A stretch of 64,000 nt of DNA from an uncultured Lachnospiraceae bacterium (GCA_910579465.1 CAJTUB010000002.1:68980-132979); one strand, 5' to 3'; counted from the stretch's first letter, positions 25,593 to 34,727 are shown. Numbers and translations are program-made. The notes: generated from the sequence alone by a model not told the origin.

Positions 25593-26249
25593 ATGAAAAG
25601 TATAAATAAAATATGGAAACGAATTGCAGTTATTTTACTTTTTTACTTAATTAATTTTGGGTTATGGGAATTAATTGCACCTATCATATCAGATGAATGG
25701 GCTTCATTTGTGGTATATGTAATACTTTTTTTAATTGTAATTGCGTTATTTCACAGAGAATTGAAAGAAGAATGGAATTCTATCCGCAATACTAAATTAT
25801 CAGATAAAAGATATTATTTAGGATTAATTATAACTTTAGTAATAGAGTTGGTTTTGACATTGGTTATACTTTGGATAGCTCAAAATGTGTGGGTAGAGAT
25901 ATTGCCTGCTAATAATGAAAATGTAAAAAATCAAATGGCTTCGGTTCCTGTTATATTAAGCGTAATACAAGGGTGTGTTTTTGCTCCTGTAATTGAAGAA
26001 ATGACATTTCGTTTTAGTATAATAGAAAAATCAAGATCTAAATATGTATTATTCGTAACAACAGTTATTTCGATTGTTCTTTTCGATTGTATACATATAG
26101 TTACGCTACCTGAGTTTTTTTATTATATTGTACCATCGGTTATCTTAACACTGTTTTATGTTAAGAATAGAAATGTATTTGCATCAATAATGCTTCATTC
26201 GTTAATTAATATTGTGGGCTATTTATCATTACTTATCGGTGTATTATAG
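25593..26249 (+). CDS. CPBP family intramembrane glutamic metalloprotease
   Basis: 218 residues, very hydrophobic, with the family motifs in order: EEMTFR (EExxxR), FDCIHI (FxxxH) and HSLINI. CPBP (Abi) proteins cleave within membranes and often act in bacteriocin maturation or self-immunity. The gene is markedly AT-rich compared with its neighbours, which suggests recent acquisition. An extended -10 (TGCTATAAT, 25534-25542) lies upstream. No bacteriocin precursor is visible beside it. Confidence 0.88.
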   Translation: MKSINKIWKRIAVILLFYLINFGLWELIAPIISDEWASFVVYVILFLIVIALFHRELKEEWNSIRNTKLSDKRYYLGLIITLVIELVLTLVILWIAQNVWVEILPANNENVKNQMASVPVILSVIQGCVFAPVIEEMTFRFSIIEKSRSKYVLFVTTVISIVLFDCIHIVTLPEFFYYIVPSVILTLFYVKNRNVFASIMLHSLINIVGYLSLLIGVL

Positions 26250-26280
26250 AAATATTTTGTTTGCTTTTGAGGGTTGAAAT

Positions 26281-27150
26281 ATGTTTGCCAGACAATTAGA
26301 AGTGGAGGCTGTTTTATTGGAGAATCTTGAATTGTTCGGAATGTTAGAAATTCCTGATGAGGTCGAAAGGCGACTTGTTGATTATGGTAGCAGCAGAAGG
26401 GTTCAAATTTCGGATGCCATAATAAGTAAAATATTAAAGCGTGATGAATGGGATGGAGGAATAAAAGAATTACAGGCATTATTGGGAGATGATCCTGACG
26501 GAATTAAAATACTTTGGGAATTATTAAACATAATCTGTAATTATTCTTATGAAGAATATGTAAAACGTAATATTTCAAATGATATATTTGTTGCTACCAT
26601 GAAATTTTGTACCAGATTTCTGTATGAACACTATCGGACTTTTCAAACCTATCATTTTATCTGGGCGTGGTGGTTTCCTCGTCAGATTTCCTTAAATGAA
26701 TACCGGATAGGAGCTTTAGAGTATGAATTTGTCGATGCGGGAGATAGAGAAATAGCAATTCATATTCCGTCAGATGCTGATTTGCGAAAAGAGTCGGTTG
26801 CTCAATCGATCAAAGACTTCAATGAATTTAGGAAAAAGTATTATCCCGGATGGGAGGCTGTTAATCTGACAAGTGACACCTGGATGCTCATGCCTGAATT
26901 AAAAGAACTGCTGGGAGAGGACTCAAATATAATTGCATTTCAGAATCTGTTTGAGATTGATACTGTCAATTATGATGCAACATGGTACATGGGATGGATT
27001 TTTCCCGGCATTGAAAAGGTTGATGAACTACTGCCGGAAGGAACAACACTTCAACGGAATATGAAAAAATATTTGTTGGCCGGGAAGAAATTTGGAATTG
27101 CAAAAGGGCATCTTAAGGCTGAAACCGAAGATGTATTATGCGGGCGTTGA
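26281..27150 (+). CDS. GNAT-like acyltransferase domain protein (NAT_N/GNAT_C type)
   Basis: 289 residues. The C-terminal half carries the pattern of the GNAT_C family: IAIHIPSDADL, a region ending YYPGW, DTWMLMPELKELLGEDSNI and FQNLFEI. The N-terminal half would be the matching NAT_N helical domain. Members are predicted acyltransferases of unknown substrate. AT-rich like the CPBP gene 31 bp upstream, perhaps part of the same acquired segment. Confidence 0.7.
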   Translation: MFARQLEVEAVLLENLELFGMLEIPDEVERRLVDYGSSRRVQISDAIISKILKRDEWDGGIKELQALLGDDPDGIKILWELLNIICNYSYEEYVKRNISNDIFVATMKFCTRFLYEHYRTFQTYHFIWAWWFPRQISLNEYRIGALEYEFVDAGDREIAIHIPSDADLRKESVAQSIKDFNEFRKKYYPGWEAVNLTSDTWMLMPELKELLGEDSNIIAFQNLFEIDTVNYDATWYMGWIFPGIEKVDELLPEGTTLQRNMKKYLLAGKKFGIAKGHLKAETEDVLCGR

Positions 27151-27189
27151 AAAAATGGAAATGGTATTCGGGCGGAGAAGCTTCGCTTC

Positions 27190-27218
27190 TTGACATCCCG
27201 TCCCGCCTGCGGTATCAT
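27190..27218 (+). promoter_or_regulatory. Promoter of galM
   Basis: TTGACA at 27190 and TATCAT at 27213 are 17 bp apart, 50 bp before the galM start. Confidence 0.75.
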
Positions 27219-27268
27219 AGGCTTATGCGGGGACGGCAGAGAGGTCCGGCTCCGGGAAAGGAGAAGGT

Positions 27269-28330
27269 ATGGGAATTACGACAAAAAGTTTTGGAAAGAC
27301 CACAAAGGGAGAAGAGGCGACGCTCTATACGCTGGAGAATAAGAATGGCATGAAGGCTGTGTTTTCCGATTTCGGCGCAGTGCTTGTGCAGCTCTGGGTG
27401 CCGGATAAGGACGGGAAGCTTGCAGATGTCGTGCTTGGCTTTGATACCCTGCAGGAGTATGAGGTCAATCCGACGTTTTTCGGCTCGTTTATCGGGCGGT
27501 GCGGCAACCGTATCGGTGGTGCAAGGTTTGAGATTAACGGGAAGGAGTACCGCGTGGAGGACAATGACAACGGGAACTGTCTGCACGGTGGCTCCGTAAG
27601 CTATGACAAGTATATGTACGAGGCGGAGACCTTCACGGAGGAGGGCGGACTCAGCATAGAGTTTTCGCGTCTCAGTCCGGATATGGAGCAGGGCTTTCCG
27701 GGAAATTTAGATATTACGGTTACGTATACGCTGACAGACGAGAATGAACTGGTCATCGAGTATCTGGCAGTTTCTGATAAGGATACGATTGTGAATTTCA
27801 CGAACCATTCGTACTTTAATCTTGCAGGGCATGACAGCGGTACGATTTATGACCAGGAGGTTATGATAGACGCTGATGCGTTTACGATTACGGATGCGAA
27901 GCTGATTCCGACCGGCGAGCTGACCGACGTGACCGGTACGCCGATGGATTTCAGGGTGCGCAAGCCGTTAGGGGAGGGAATCGACGCAGACTATGCCCCG
28001 ATTCGTCAGGCAGGCGGCTACGACCACAATTATGCATTAAATAACACCGGAGAGGAAGCGGAGTTTGCCGCGGAGCTTTATGATAAAAAGAGCGGCAGGG
28101 TTATGGAAGTGTATACGAGCCTGCCGGGAATGCAGCTGTATACCGGCAATTTTATCCGGGACGGTCTGAAGGGAAAGGGCGGCTGCGCCTACGGCAGACG
28201 CGCCGGAGTCTGCTTTGAGACACAGTTTTTCCCGGACGCAGTGAATATCAAGGGCTTCCAGTCCCCGGTCGTAAAGGCGTACCAGGAGGCAGAGTCAATT
28301 ACGGTATATAAGTTTACGACAGAGGAATAA
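27269..28330 (+). CDS. galM: Aldose 1-epimerase (mutarotase)
   Basis: 353 residues of the galactose mutarotase family. Substrate-contacting motifs are present: GRCGNRI, NCLHGG (catalytic-site His), NFTNHSYFNLAG (second His) and the FETQFFPDA segment with the catalytic Glu region. It interconverts alpha and beta anomers of galactose or glucose. It stands alone between its own promoter and a terminator; no other Leloir genes are close. Confidence 0.93.
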   Translation: MGITTKSFGKTTKGEEATLYTLENKNGMKAVFSDFGAVLVQLWVPDKDGKLADVVLGFDTLQEYEVNPTFFGSFIGRCGNRIGGARFEINGKEYRVEDNDNGNCLHGGSVSYDKYMYEAETFTEEGGLSIEFSRLSPDMEQGFPGNLDITVTYTLTDENELVIEYLAVSDKDTIVNFTNHSYFNLAGHDSGTIYDQEVMIDADAFTITDAKLIPTGELTDVTGTPMDFRVRKPLGEGIDADYAPIRQAGGYDHNYALNNTGEEAEFAAELYDKKSGRVMEVYTSLPGMQLYTGNFIRDGLKGKGGCAYGRRAGVCFETQFFPDAVNIKGFQSPVVKAYQEAESITVYKFTTEE

Positions 28331-28370
28331 GGCGCCGGAACAGGCGTAAAAGAAAGCAGGATTCAAATCA

Positions 28371-28405
28371 ACGGGGCACCGCGGCAGGCGGCAGCCCCGT
28401 TTTTG
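28371..28405 (+). terminator. Terminator after galM
   Basis: ACGGGGC (28371-28377) pairs with GCCCCGT (28394-28400), followed by T residues. The 200 bp from here to the sigma factor gene show no further clear feature. Confidence 0.82.
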
Positions 28406-28631
28406 ACTTACTGCACCAGAGGCAGATACAGATGTGGGAGGAACTTACCTCCGGTGGAGTGCTATTCCGTCTGCCAGACCAGAGCTTTGCCCGGTGCTAA
28501 GTCGTTCTTGCCCGGCCCTCTGTCCCCATCGTATAGACTTTTGAGCAGGAAAATGAAATTTTTGTGTGAGATTTTTGCCGGAAAGTTGTGTATATAGGCA
28601 GGCGGAATAAAAAAGAAAGAAGGTGAGTCTG

Positions 28632-29192
28632 TTGGAGGATGACAGAATCGTACAGCTGTATTGGGAGAGAAGTGAGGAAGCAATTCCAGCCACCGCGTTG
28701 AAATATGGGAGGTACTGTACTTCGATTGCCATGAACATAGTAACCAGCAGGGAGGATGCGGAGGAATGTGTCAACGATGTATGGCTGAATGCATGGAATT
28801 CCATGCCGCCGCACAGGCCGGAGGTGCTGTCAGCCTTTCTTGGCAAGCTGACAAGAAATATTTCCTTTAACCGGTATAAGTACAATGCCGCAGAAAAACG
28901 GGGAGGCGGCGAGCTGCCGCTGGTGTTTGACGAGCTTGCCGGGTGCGTATCCGGAAAAGAGAACGTAGAATGCGAGCTTGACCGGAAGGAGTTAGTAAAG
29001 GCGATTGATGCATTCCTTGCAGCGCTTCCTCCGGTGAAGAGAAGTATTTTTGTCTGCCGCTACTGGTATACGGACAGTATTTCCTCGATTGCTGCCCGTC
29101 ACGGGATGAAGGAGGGCGCTGTTTCCATGACGTTGAACCGCCTGCGGGGGAAGCTGCGCAATTATCTTTCGGAAAGGGGATTTGAATTATGA
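28632..29192 (+). CDS. ECF-type sigma-70 family RNA polymerase sigma factor
   Basis: About 186 residues: region 2 (SREDAEECVNDVWLNAWNSM and the following FLGKLTRNISFNRYK) and region 4 (AALPPVKRSIFVCRYWYTDS, then SIAARHGMKEGAVSMTLNRLR). It directs RNA polymerase to a specific promoter set. The TTG at 28632 is five bases after an AAGGTGA site; a GTG at 28623 is an alternative. The stop overlaps the start of the membrane protein that is probably its anti-sigma factor. Confidence 0.85.
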   Translation: MEDDRIVQLYWERSEEAIPATALKYGRYCTSIAMNIVTSREDAEECVNDVWLNAWNSMPPHRPEVLSAFLGKLTRNISFNRYKYNAAEKRGGGELPLVFDELAGCVSGKENVECELDRKELVKAIDAFLAALPPVKRSIFVCRYWYTDSISSIAARHGMKEGAVSMTLNRLRGKLRNYLSERGFEL

Positions 29193-29890
29193 CAAACGAA
29201 ACATTGTATGAAATCTTTGGTGAAATGAACGATACCTATGTAAAGGAGGCACGGGAGGTCAGGGCAAAAAAGAAACTGCCAGTCTGGCTCCCGTGGACGG
29301 CTGCCGCTTGCTTCCTGTTTGTACTCCTTTTTACCGGCGGGATGCTGTTCGGGGGAAGGTCTGGAAACAGCAGGGAGATTATAACCCTTGAGAACGGCGA
29401 CCGGATAAGCTTTGTGAAAGCGGATGCCTCCGGGGAGGCGGTTACGCAAATGCCGGATATTGATGCTTCTTTCAGGGAGCTGACAGAAGAGGAATGTAAC
29501 AGCCTGTTTGGAGGGCTGTCCGCTACGGGGCAGGCGGCGTTTGCCGGAAAGGGGCGTCAGGCTGCCGGCTTTGATGGGAAAATAGGAAATGTAAAGGTAG
29601 TGGTTTCCACGCCGGGGCTTTGTCTCCGCGATACCATAGTCGTGGGCAGGGAAGAAAGTACGCAGGTAGAAGGGATCTCCGTGACGGCAGGATATTTTGT
29701 GACCAGACCGAACAGCAGAGGAGAAAAAAATGTGATTTATTATGCCTCCTTTGCGCTCGGGAATAGCAGCATTTATGTGGAAGGCGGCGGAACGCAGGCA
29801 CAGGGCGCGGCAGTCAGGGAAGAGGTGGCGTCAGTTATCTGGAAGCTGATTCAGAACGGGGAGCCGGATTTTTCCGGTATTTTAAAATAA
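29189..29890 (+). CDS. Putative membrane-bound anti-sigma factor
   Basis: 233 residues: a charged N-terminus of about 45 residues in the cytoplasm, one membrane helix (LPWTAAACFLFVLLFTGGML), and an external domain of about 160 residues. The order and the 4-bp overlap with the sigma gene indicate a sigma/anti-sigma pair in which the outer domain senses the signal. The outer domain is not recognised; there is no zinc-binding ZAS motif in the N-terminus. Confidence 0.7.
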   Translation: MTNETLYEIFGEMNDTYVKEAREVRAKKKLPVWLPWTAAACFLFVLLFTGGMLFGGRSGNSREIITLENGDRISFVKADASGEAVTQMPDIDASFRELTEEECNSLFGGLSATGQAAFAGKGRQAAGFDGKIGNVKVVVSTPGLCLRDTIVVGREESTQVEGISVTAGYFVTRPNSRGEKNVIYYASFALGNSSIYVEGGGTQAQGAAVREEVASVIWKLIQNGEPDFSGILK

Positions 29891-29898
29891 AAGAGAAA

Positions 29899-29930
29899 CG
29901 GGGCACTGCAGCCAGCGGTGCCCCGCTTTT
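29899..29930. terminator. Terminator between convergent genes
   Basis: CGGGGCAC (29899) pairs with GTGCCCCG (29918), followed by CTTTT. It lies just beyond the 3' end of upp on the other strand and may serve both. Confidence 0.82.
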
Positions 29931-29936
29931 CAGTCT

Positions 29937-30566
29937 CTATTTGGTTCCGTAAATGCGGTCACCGGCGTCACCAAGTCCCGGGAGGATATAGCCGTGCTCG
30001 TTCAGGCATTCGTCCTTTGCACCGATAAAGATATTGACGTCCGGGTGTGCGGCCTGCAGCCGTTCAATTCCCTCCGGCGCTGCAATCAGGCACAAAAAGC
30101 GGATTTTCCGGATGCCGCGCTTTTTAAGAAGGTCGATTGCCGCAATCGCAGAGCCGCCGGTTGCTAACATCGGGTCAACGACAAAAATCTCGCGTTCTGT
30201 TGCGTCGGACGGCAGCTTGCAGAAGTATTCGACCGGCTCTAAGGTCTCTTCGTTGCGGTAAAGACCGATGTGACCGACCTTTGCGTTCGGAGTCAGGTTC
30301 AGGATGCCGTCTGCCATGTGCATGCCTGCGCGTAAAATAGGAACGACGCAAAGCTTTTTTCCGGCAATTTCCTTCACGGTGGTTTTTACTAACGGGGTTT
30401 CTATTTCCTTGTCAGCAAGTGGAAGGTTGCGGCTTGCTTCATAATAAATCAGCATGGCAATCTCGGATACCAGGGCGCGGAACTCCTTTGTAGACGTGTT
30501 TTTATCCCGCATAATACCAATCTTGTGCTGGATGAGCGGGTGATCCATAATCATAATCGTAGACAT
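29937..30566 (-). CDS. upp: Uracil phosphoribosyltransferase
   Basis: 209 residues. The PRPP loop VVDPMLATGGSA, the N-terminal HPLIQHKIGIMRDKNTSTKEFR and the C-terminal uracil-binding GYILPGLGDAGDR are all present. It salvages uracil with PRPP to UMP. Length is normal for the family. Monocistronic, with a GGAGAT site at the start. Confidence 0.95.
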   Translation of the reverse strand: MSTIMIMDHPLIQHKIGIMRDKNTSTKEFRALVSEIAMLIYYEASRNLPLADKEIETPLVKTTVKEIAGKKLCVVPILRAGMHMADGILNLTPNAKVGHIGLYRNEETLEPVEYFCKLPSDATEREIFVVDPMLATGGSAIAAIDLLKKRGIRKIRFLCLIAAPEGIERLQAAHPDVNIFIGAKDECLNEHGYILPGLGDAGDRIYGTK

Positions 30567-30720
30567 AGCAATCTCCTTTCGGTGGGCGGCCGTAGCTTAA
30601 GCGCTTATCCGGTGCAGCCGGGTACGGACCTGTTTTGTTACAGTATAACAAATTTTGTCGACAATGAAAAGAGAAGATTTTCCGGGATTCCGCTTGCGCT
30701 AAAAGCCGCGCTCCTCCGGA

Positions 30721-30788
30721 CAAATGCAAAATCAGTTTGCCATACAGCCGCCAGGACTTCTAACCGCTTAAAAATGCGGAAACTCAGG
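30721..30788 (+). repeat. About 70-bp dispersed repeat (copy A)
   Basis: This segment matches 57752-57821 over its length, with CAAAT, AAATCAG, TTGCCATACAGC, CCAGGACTT, TTAAAAA and GCGGAAAC in the same order. It ends in GCGGAAACTCAGG and is followed by a promoter 12 bp on. An inverted near-match of its end (CCGGGATTCCGC) lies at about 30682-30693. Confidence 0.75.
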
Positions 30789-30800
30789 ATTTTGTAAATA

Positions 30801-30829
30801 TTGCAATTTTTTTGTAAGTCTGCTAGAAT
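30801..30829 (+). promoter_or_regulatory. Promoter driving the structured leader or small RNA
   Basis: TTGCAA at 30801 and TAGAAT at 30824 are 17 bp apart, with an extended TGC before the -10. The start would be near 30836, over 360 nt before the next gene. Confidence 0.65.
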
Positions 30830-30835
30830 AAGCCA

Positions 30836-31020
30836 ATAGTAAATGGTGCGGACAAAAATATACCTCCGTTACAAAACGGAGGTATTCAGAGGAGAAGCCC
30901 GGTGAAAGTGGGGGAGGGTAACCGCCGGACTCAAATCATATGAAAAAGTAGTAACTAGTAACCTTGATTCACTTTACAATAGTTACTATATCGGTCATAT
31001 ATGATTTAGGTGTGGATAGT
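30836..31020 (+). ncRNA. Candidate structured noncoding RNA or 5' leader
   Basis: No ORF is supported. Three pairings can be read by eye: TACCTCCGTT/AACGGAGGTA around ACAA near 30862-30885; AAATCATAT with ATATGATTT enclosing about 50 nt; and AGTAACTA/TAGTTACT nested inside. A purine-rich stretch with GGTGAAAGTGGGGGAGGGTA lies between the first and second stems. There is no T run after it, so the RNA may continue into the gene at 31202. I cannot match it to a known riboswitch class. Confidence 0.45.
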
Positions 31021-31201
31021 TTATGAACAAATTGTAAATTCAGGTAGATAACGGAATCTCAGAAAATTCAGATATTGTAATTATGCCATAAAAGATTTAA
31101 AATGGAATCAGTGGAAGTTATTGTTTGGGAAGGATAAGTCCAGACTGCATATACTTTTATCAGATGTCGTAACAAAGAAAGAGAGCGAAAGCGGGGAAAC
31201 A

Positions 31202-31645
31202 ATGAATATTTTTAGAAAACTTCTGCGTAGTGAATTTGGAGAGAAAAGATATAACGGTTTTGCAAATTTTGTTTATAATAACTGCGGACCGGAGGATAGA
31301 GAGTGTAAGGAGTTATTTGATGAAATGTACGAATACTGCAGCCGCTTTGATTCGGAGCGGATTTTCAGTATGCATGTGCGTTTAAACGAAGCACTGCATA
31401 ACGCATTCCGGGTAGGAAAAACCTATTCACTGGTGTTTATTATTTATCTGGTTGCCTGGTTCTTTTTGATGAGCCTGAATCTGCAGACGGTGGTTCTGTT
31501 ATCTGCCATCGGTGCAGTTACGCTCTGCTTCGCCTTAAAGACCTTTCAGTTTCTGGCAAACCGCTGTGCGTATGTGGACGCTAAGATTATTGAAACGTAC
31601 CGTGTGGTATTGGAACAGCTGATTATCATGCGGACAAGGGAATAG
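31202..31645 (+). CDS. Hypothetical protein with two membrane segments
   Basis: About 147 residues: a soluble helical N-terminus (residues 1-75) with several Cys, then two membrane helices (YSLVFIIYLVAWFFLMSL and TVVLLSAIGAVTLCFAL) and a short tail. No family recognised. The ATG at 31202 has GGGGA upstream; an in-frame TTG at 31121 would add 27 residues. Preceded by a long, possibly structured leader. Confidence 0.55.
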   Translation: MNIFRKLLRSEFGEKRYNGFANFVYNNCGPEDRECKELFDEMYEYCSRFDSERIFSMHVRLNEALHNAFRVGKTYSLVFIIYLVAWFFLMSLNLQTVVLLSAIGAVTLCFALKTFQFLANRCAYVDAKIIETYRVVLEQLIIMRTRE

Positions 31646-31674
31646 GGCCAGGAACAAAATGCGGAGGACTTTGC

Positions 31675-32790
31675 ATGGCAGAGGAAAAGAAGTTTTTGTT
31701 AAGTGAAATCGAGGGACTGCGGGTATTAGGAAGGACGACAAAGGACAGGGAGCCGTTAGTGCTGTTCTGGACCGGTTCCGGGTTTGAAGCGGAGTACGAC
31801 GGGACAGAGCTGTGGTGCGAGTTTGAAACGGACTATCTCTGTTTTGAACAGTGGATTGCGGTTATCATAAACGGAGTGCAGGTCTCCAGACAGATGCTGC
31901 CAAGGGGCAGGCAGAGGATCTGTCTGTTCCGTAATATGCAGATAAAAAAGAGAAATCATATTAAGGTAGTGAAGGAAGTACAGGCAATGCCGGGGGACGA
32001 GGCGGCATTCTTAGGTGTACATGCCCTTTACGGGGACGGCGCGTTTTTTGCCCCAAAGGAGCTATCCTGTCGGATTGAGTTTATCGGCGACAGTATTACG
32101 TCGGGTGAGGGAAGCTATGGCTCCCCGGCAGAGGAGGACTGGATTCCGATGTGGTTTTCCGCGACGCATACCTATCCGTATTTGCTGTCGGAGCGGCTTG
32201 GCGCCGAGTACCGTGTTGTCTCCCAGAGCGGCTACGGCCTGTGCTGTGCCTGGAACAATAACCCGCAGAATGTGATACCGGCGTATTACGGGCAGATTTG
32301 CGGCGTGCTGGGCGGAGAGCGTAACAGACGCCTGGGCGCAGGACAGCCGTATGACTTTACGGAGTGGCAGCCGGATTATATTATAATTAACCTTGGGACA
32401 AACGACGCGGCTGCCTTTGACCAGCCGGAATGGTATGATGAGGCGTCCGGCCGCAGGAAAAAGATGCGGCGGGAGGAAAACGGGCAGCCGTGCCAGGAAT
32501 GCCTGGAGGAAATCAGGCACGGCGTTTCGGACTTCCTTTCTGTGGTACGGCGGCACAATGCGGCGGCAAAGCTTCTCTGGTGCTACGGAATGATGGGAGA
32601 TGTCGTGGGAAGCGCAATCGCAGGCGGCGTTGCGGATTACAGGGAGCAGAGCGGAGACAAGGAGGCGTATTACATAAGGCTTGATGAGATTACCGGCAGC
32701 CAGATTGGCGCCAGAAGCCATCCGGGGCTTACGGGACATCAGGCGGCTGCAGAGGCACTTTATCAGAAGCTTTGTGAGCTAGTGTACTGA
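31675..32790 (+). CDS. SGNH/GDSL esterase, carbohydrate esterase family 2-like
   Basis: 371 residues: an N-terminal beta-sandwich (residues 1 to about 130) and a C-terminal SGNH hydrolase with FIGDSITSGEG (Ser140), NLGTND and SHPGLTGH (His349). No Asp sits three residues before His349, which fits the Ser-His dyad known for CE2 deacetylases. Probable sugar deacetylase (for example acetylated xylan or oligosaccharides). There is no signal peptide, so it likely acts on imported sugars in the cytosol. It starts 29 bp after the preceding gene. Confidence 0.82.
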   Translation: MAEEKKFLLSEIEGLRVLGRTTKDREPLVLFWTGSGFEAEYDGTELWCEFETDYLCFEQWIAVIINGVQVSRQMLPRGRQRICLFRNMQIKKRNHIKVVKEVQAMPGDEAAFLGVHALYGDGAFFAPKELSCRIEFIGDSITSGEGSYGSPAEEDWIPMWFSATHTYPYLLSERLGAEYRVVSQSGYGLCCAWNNNPQNVIPAYYGQICGVLGGERNRRLGAGQPYDFTEWQPDYIIINLGTNDAAAFDQPEWYDEASGRRKKMRREENGQPCQECLEEIRHGVSDFLSVVRRHNAAAKLLWCYGMMGDVVGSAIAGGVADYREQSGDKEAYYIRLDEITGSQIGARSHPGLTGHQAAAEALYQKLCELVY

Positions 32791-32862
32791 CTCAGGCAAG
32801 CAATTTGGTAAAATATGAACAAGCACACTAGGATACGGGAAAAAGGAAAAGGAGGATGGACA

Positions 32863-33432
32863 ATGAGCAGGGTGTATGTGTTTTTGGCGGACGGCTTTGA
32901 AGAAATCGAGGGACTGACCGCGGTGGACATGCTCCGTCGCGCCGGGGTGGAAACGGTGATGGTTTCCGTGGCTTCCGGAAAGCGCGTTGCAGGAGCGCAC
33001 GGAATCGTGGTAGAAGCCGACGGGACATTTCCGGAGTATTCCTACGAGGACGGCGTGATGGCAGTGCTTCCGGGAGGAATGCCGGGGACGGAGCATCTGA
33101 TGGCACACGAGGGTTTAAGGGAGGTACTGCATTCCTACTGTGATGCGAAAAAGTATCTTGCGGCAATCTGCGCGGCGCCGTCCGTTCTGGGAAGGAACGG
33201 GCTTTTGCGCGGCAGACATGCGACCTGCTATCCGGGCTTTGAGGAGAAGCTTCTGGAAGCAGAGGTAGTTCCGGACGCGGTCGTAATCGATGGAAATATC
33301 ATTACAAGCCGGGGAATGGGAACCGCAATTTCCTTCAGTGCGGCGTTAGTATCCCTGCTTCGTGATGAGGAGACGGCAGAAAAGCTGCTTTCCTCCATCC
33401 AGTATGGCAGGAACGGGGTAGCTGCGGATTAA
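32863..33432 (+). CDS. DJ-1/PfpI family protein
   Basis: 189 residues with the nucleophile elbow AAICAAPSVLG (Cys103), EEIEGLTAVDMLRRAG near the N-terminus with the conserved Glu, and PGGMPG. Members include glyoxalase-III/deglycase-like and chaperone-like proteins. A methylglyoxal-detoxifying role would complement mgsA in the same window, but that is inference. The ATG at 32863 has AAAGGAGGA upstream. Its stop overlaps the 3' end of the convergent symporter gene. Confidence 0.87.
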   Translation: MSRVYVFLADGFEEIEGLTAVDMLRRAGVETVMVSVASGKRVAGAHGIVVEADGTFPEYSYEDGVMAVLPGGMPGTEHLMAHEGLREVLHSYCDAKKYLAAICAAPSVLGRNGLLRGRHATCYPGFEEKLLEAEVVPDAVVIDGNIITSRGMGTAISFSAALVSLLRDEETAEKLLSSIQYGRNGVAAD

Positions 33433-34727
33433 GGTGCAGGAGCTTTCACGCTGCGGCGCAGGAGAAAGAGCGCAAGGACGTTAGGAAGCACCATGCAGGC
33501 GTTGATAAAGTCGGTCAGTTCCCAGATGAGCGGCATGGAGAGGACCGAGCCGGCAAAAATCATGCAGAGATAGCAGAGCCGGTAGGTTTTCATGGCGCCT
33601 TCACCGAAGAGGTATGTAACGGCCTGCGAGCCGAAGTAGGACCAGCCGATTAAGGTGGCGTAGGCAAAGGCAATCAGGGAAATACCGAGCAGCAGTTCCC
33701 CGCAGGGCAGTAACGAAAAAGCGGCACTTGTCAGCGTCGTTGCCGTGTATTCCCCGGCAAGGGACGGGACACGCAGCAGGGAGCTGATAATGACAATACC
33801 GGTCAGGGCGCACAGGACGACCGTGTCCCAGAAGACCGCAGACATGGAGAGCAGAGCAGCCTTTTCCGGGCTGCTTTCTTCACTTTCCGTAAAGGCGAGC
33901 GGCGCTGTGCCAAGTCCGGCTTCATTGGTGAAAAGGCCTCTGGCGATACCGTACCGTGCGGAAAGCAGAAAGGAGCCTCCGGCAATGCCGCCAAGCGCGG
34001 CGGTCGGCGAAAAGGCAGAGGACATAATCAGGCGGAGCGCAGGAAACACATATGCCGAGTTGAAAAAGAGCAGGACGACACAGGCAGCAAGATAAAGCAC
34101 CGCCATCAGCGGAACTAAAACGCTGCAGAGCTTTGTAATTGCCATAGAGCCGTGAAGAATGACATAGCCGACAAAAAACACGAGAATCAGGCCGGTGATG
34201 GCAGGCGCGGTCCCGACAAGGGCAGAAACCGTCTCTGTAACGGTGCCTGCCTGCGTGGAGCAGCCGATGCCAAAGGAGGCAATTAAAAGAAGATAGGCAA
34301 ACCACCTGCCCGCCCGCTTGCTGCCAAGCGCATGCTCCAGCACATACATAATACCGCCGCGGACCTTTCCGGTGGCATCCGTTTTCCGGCAGGTCATGCT
34401 CAGGTAGCATTCGGCATAGGCGGTTGCCATGCCGAGCACTCCGGTCAGCCAGCACCAAAAGACGGCGCCGGGCCCCCCAAGCGCAATGGCAGAGGAAACC
34501 CCGACGATATTTCCCGTGCCGAGCGTTGCAGCGAGTGCGGTCGTAAGGGAACGGAAACCGTGTTTTTTCCTGCCGCCGCCGGAAAGACGGAGGGCGTCCG
34601 GCAGACGGCGCTGCACAAAATGCAGGCGCACGGTAAACAGGCAATGGATTCCTAATAACAGAAAAAGGAGCGGACCGTTCCAAAGGAAACGGTTGAGAGC
34701 GGACAAGGCTTCATAGACAAAAGACAT
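33429..34727 (-). CDS. Alanine/glycine:cation symporter (AGCS family)
   Basis: 432 residues with about ten membrane helices. GTGNIVGVSSAIALGGPGAV and GIGCSTQAGTVTE are family signatures. It imports alanine or glycine with Na+ or H+. It is convergent with the DJ-1 gene, overlapping by 4 bp, so the two 3' ends form complementary RNA. Confidence 0.92.
   Translation of the reverse strand: MSFVYEALSALNRFLWNGPLLFLLLGIHCLFTVRLHFVQRRLPDALRLSGGGRKKHGFRSLTTALAATLGTGNIVGVSSAIALGGPGAVFWCWLTGVLGMATAYAECYLSMTCRKTDATGKVRGGIMYVLEHALGSKRAGRWFAYLLLIASFGIGCSTQAGTVTETVSALVGTAPAITGLILVFFVGYVILHGSMAITKLCSVLVPLMAVLYLAACVVLLFFNSAYVFPALRLIMSSAFSPTAALGGIAGGSFLLSARYGIARGLFTNEAGLGTAPLAFTESEESSPEKAALLSMSAVFWDTVVLCALTGIVIISSLLRVPSLAGEYTATTLTSAAFSLLPCGELLLGISLIAFAYATLIGWSYFGSQAVTYLFGEGAMKTYRLCYLCMIFAGSVLSMPLIWELTDFINACMVLPNVLALFLLRRSVKAPAP

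Noticed and set aside
27138..27353. 71-codon ORF between the acyltransferase and galM
   Set aside because: It overlaps both genes and the galM promoter and reads as Arg-rich out-of-frame sequence.
30890..30930. T-box or cobalamin riboswitch in the upp-downstream RNA
   Set aside because: GGGTAACCGC and CCGGTGAAAG only loosely resemble those signatures; the other conserved boxes and a fitting downstream gene are missing.
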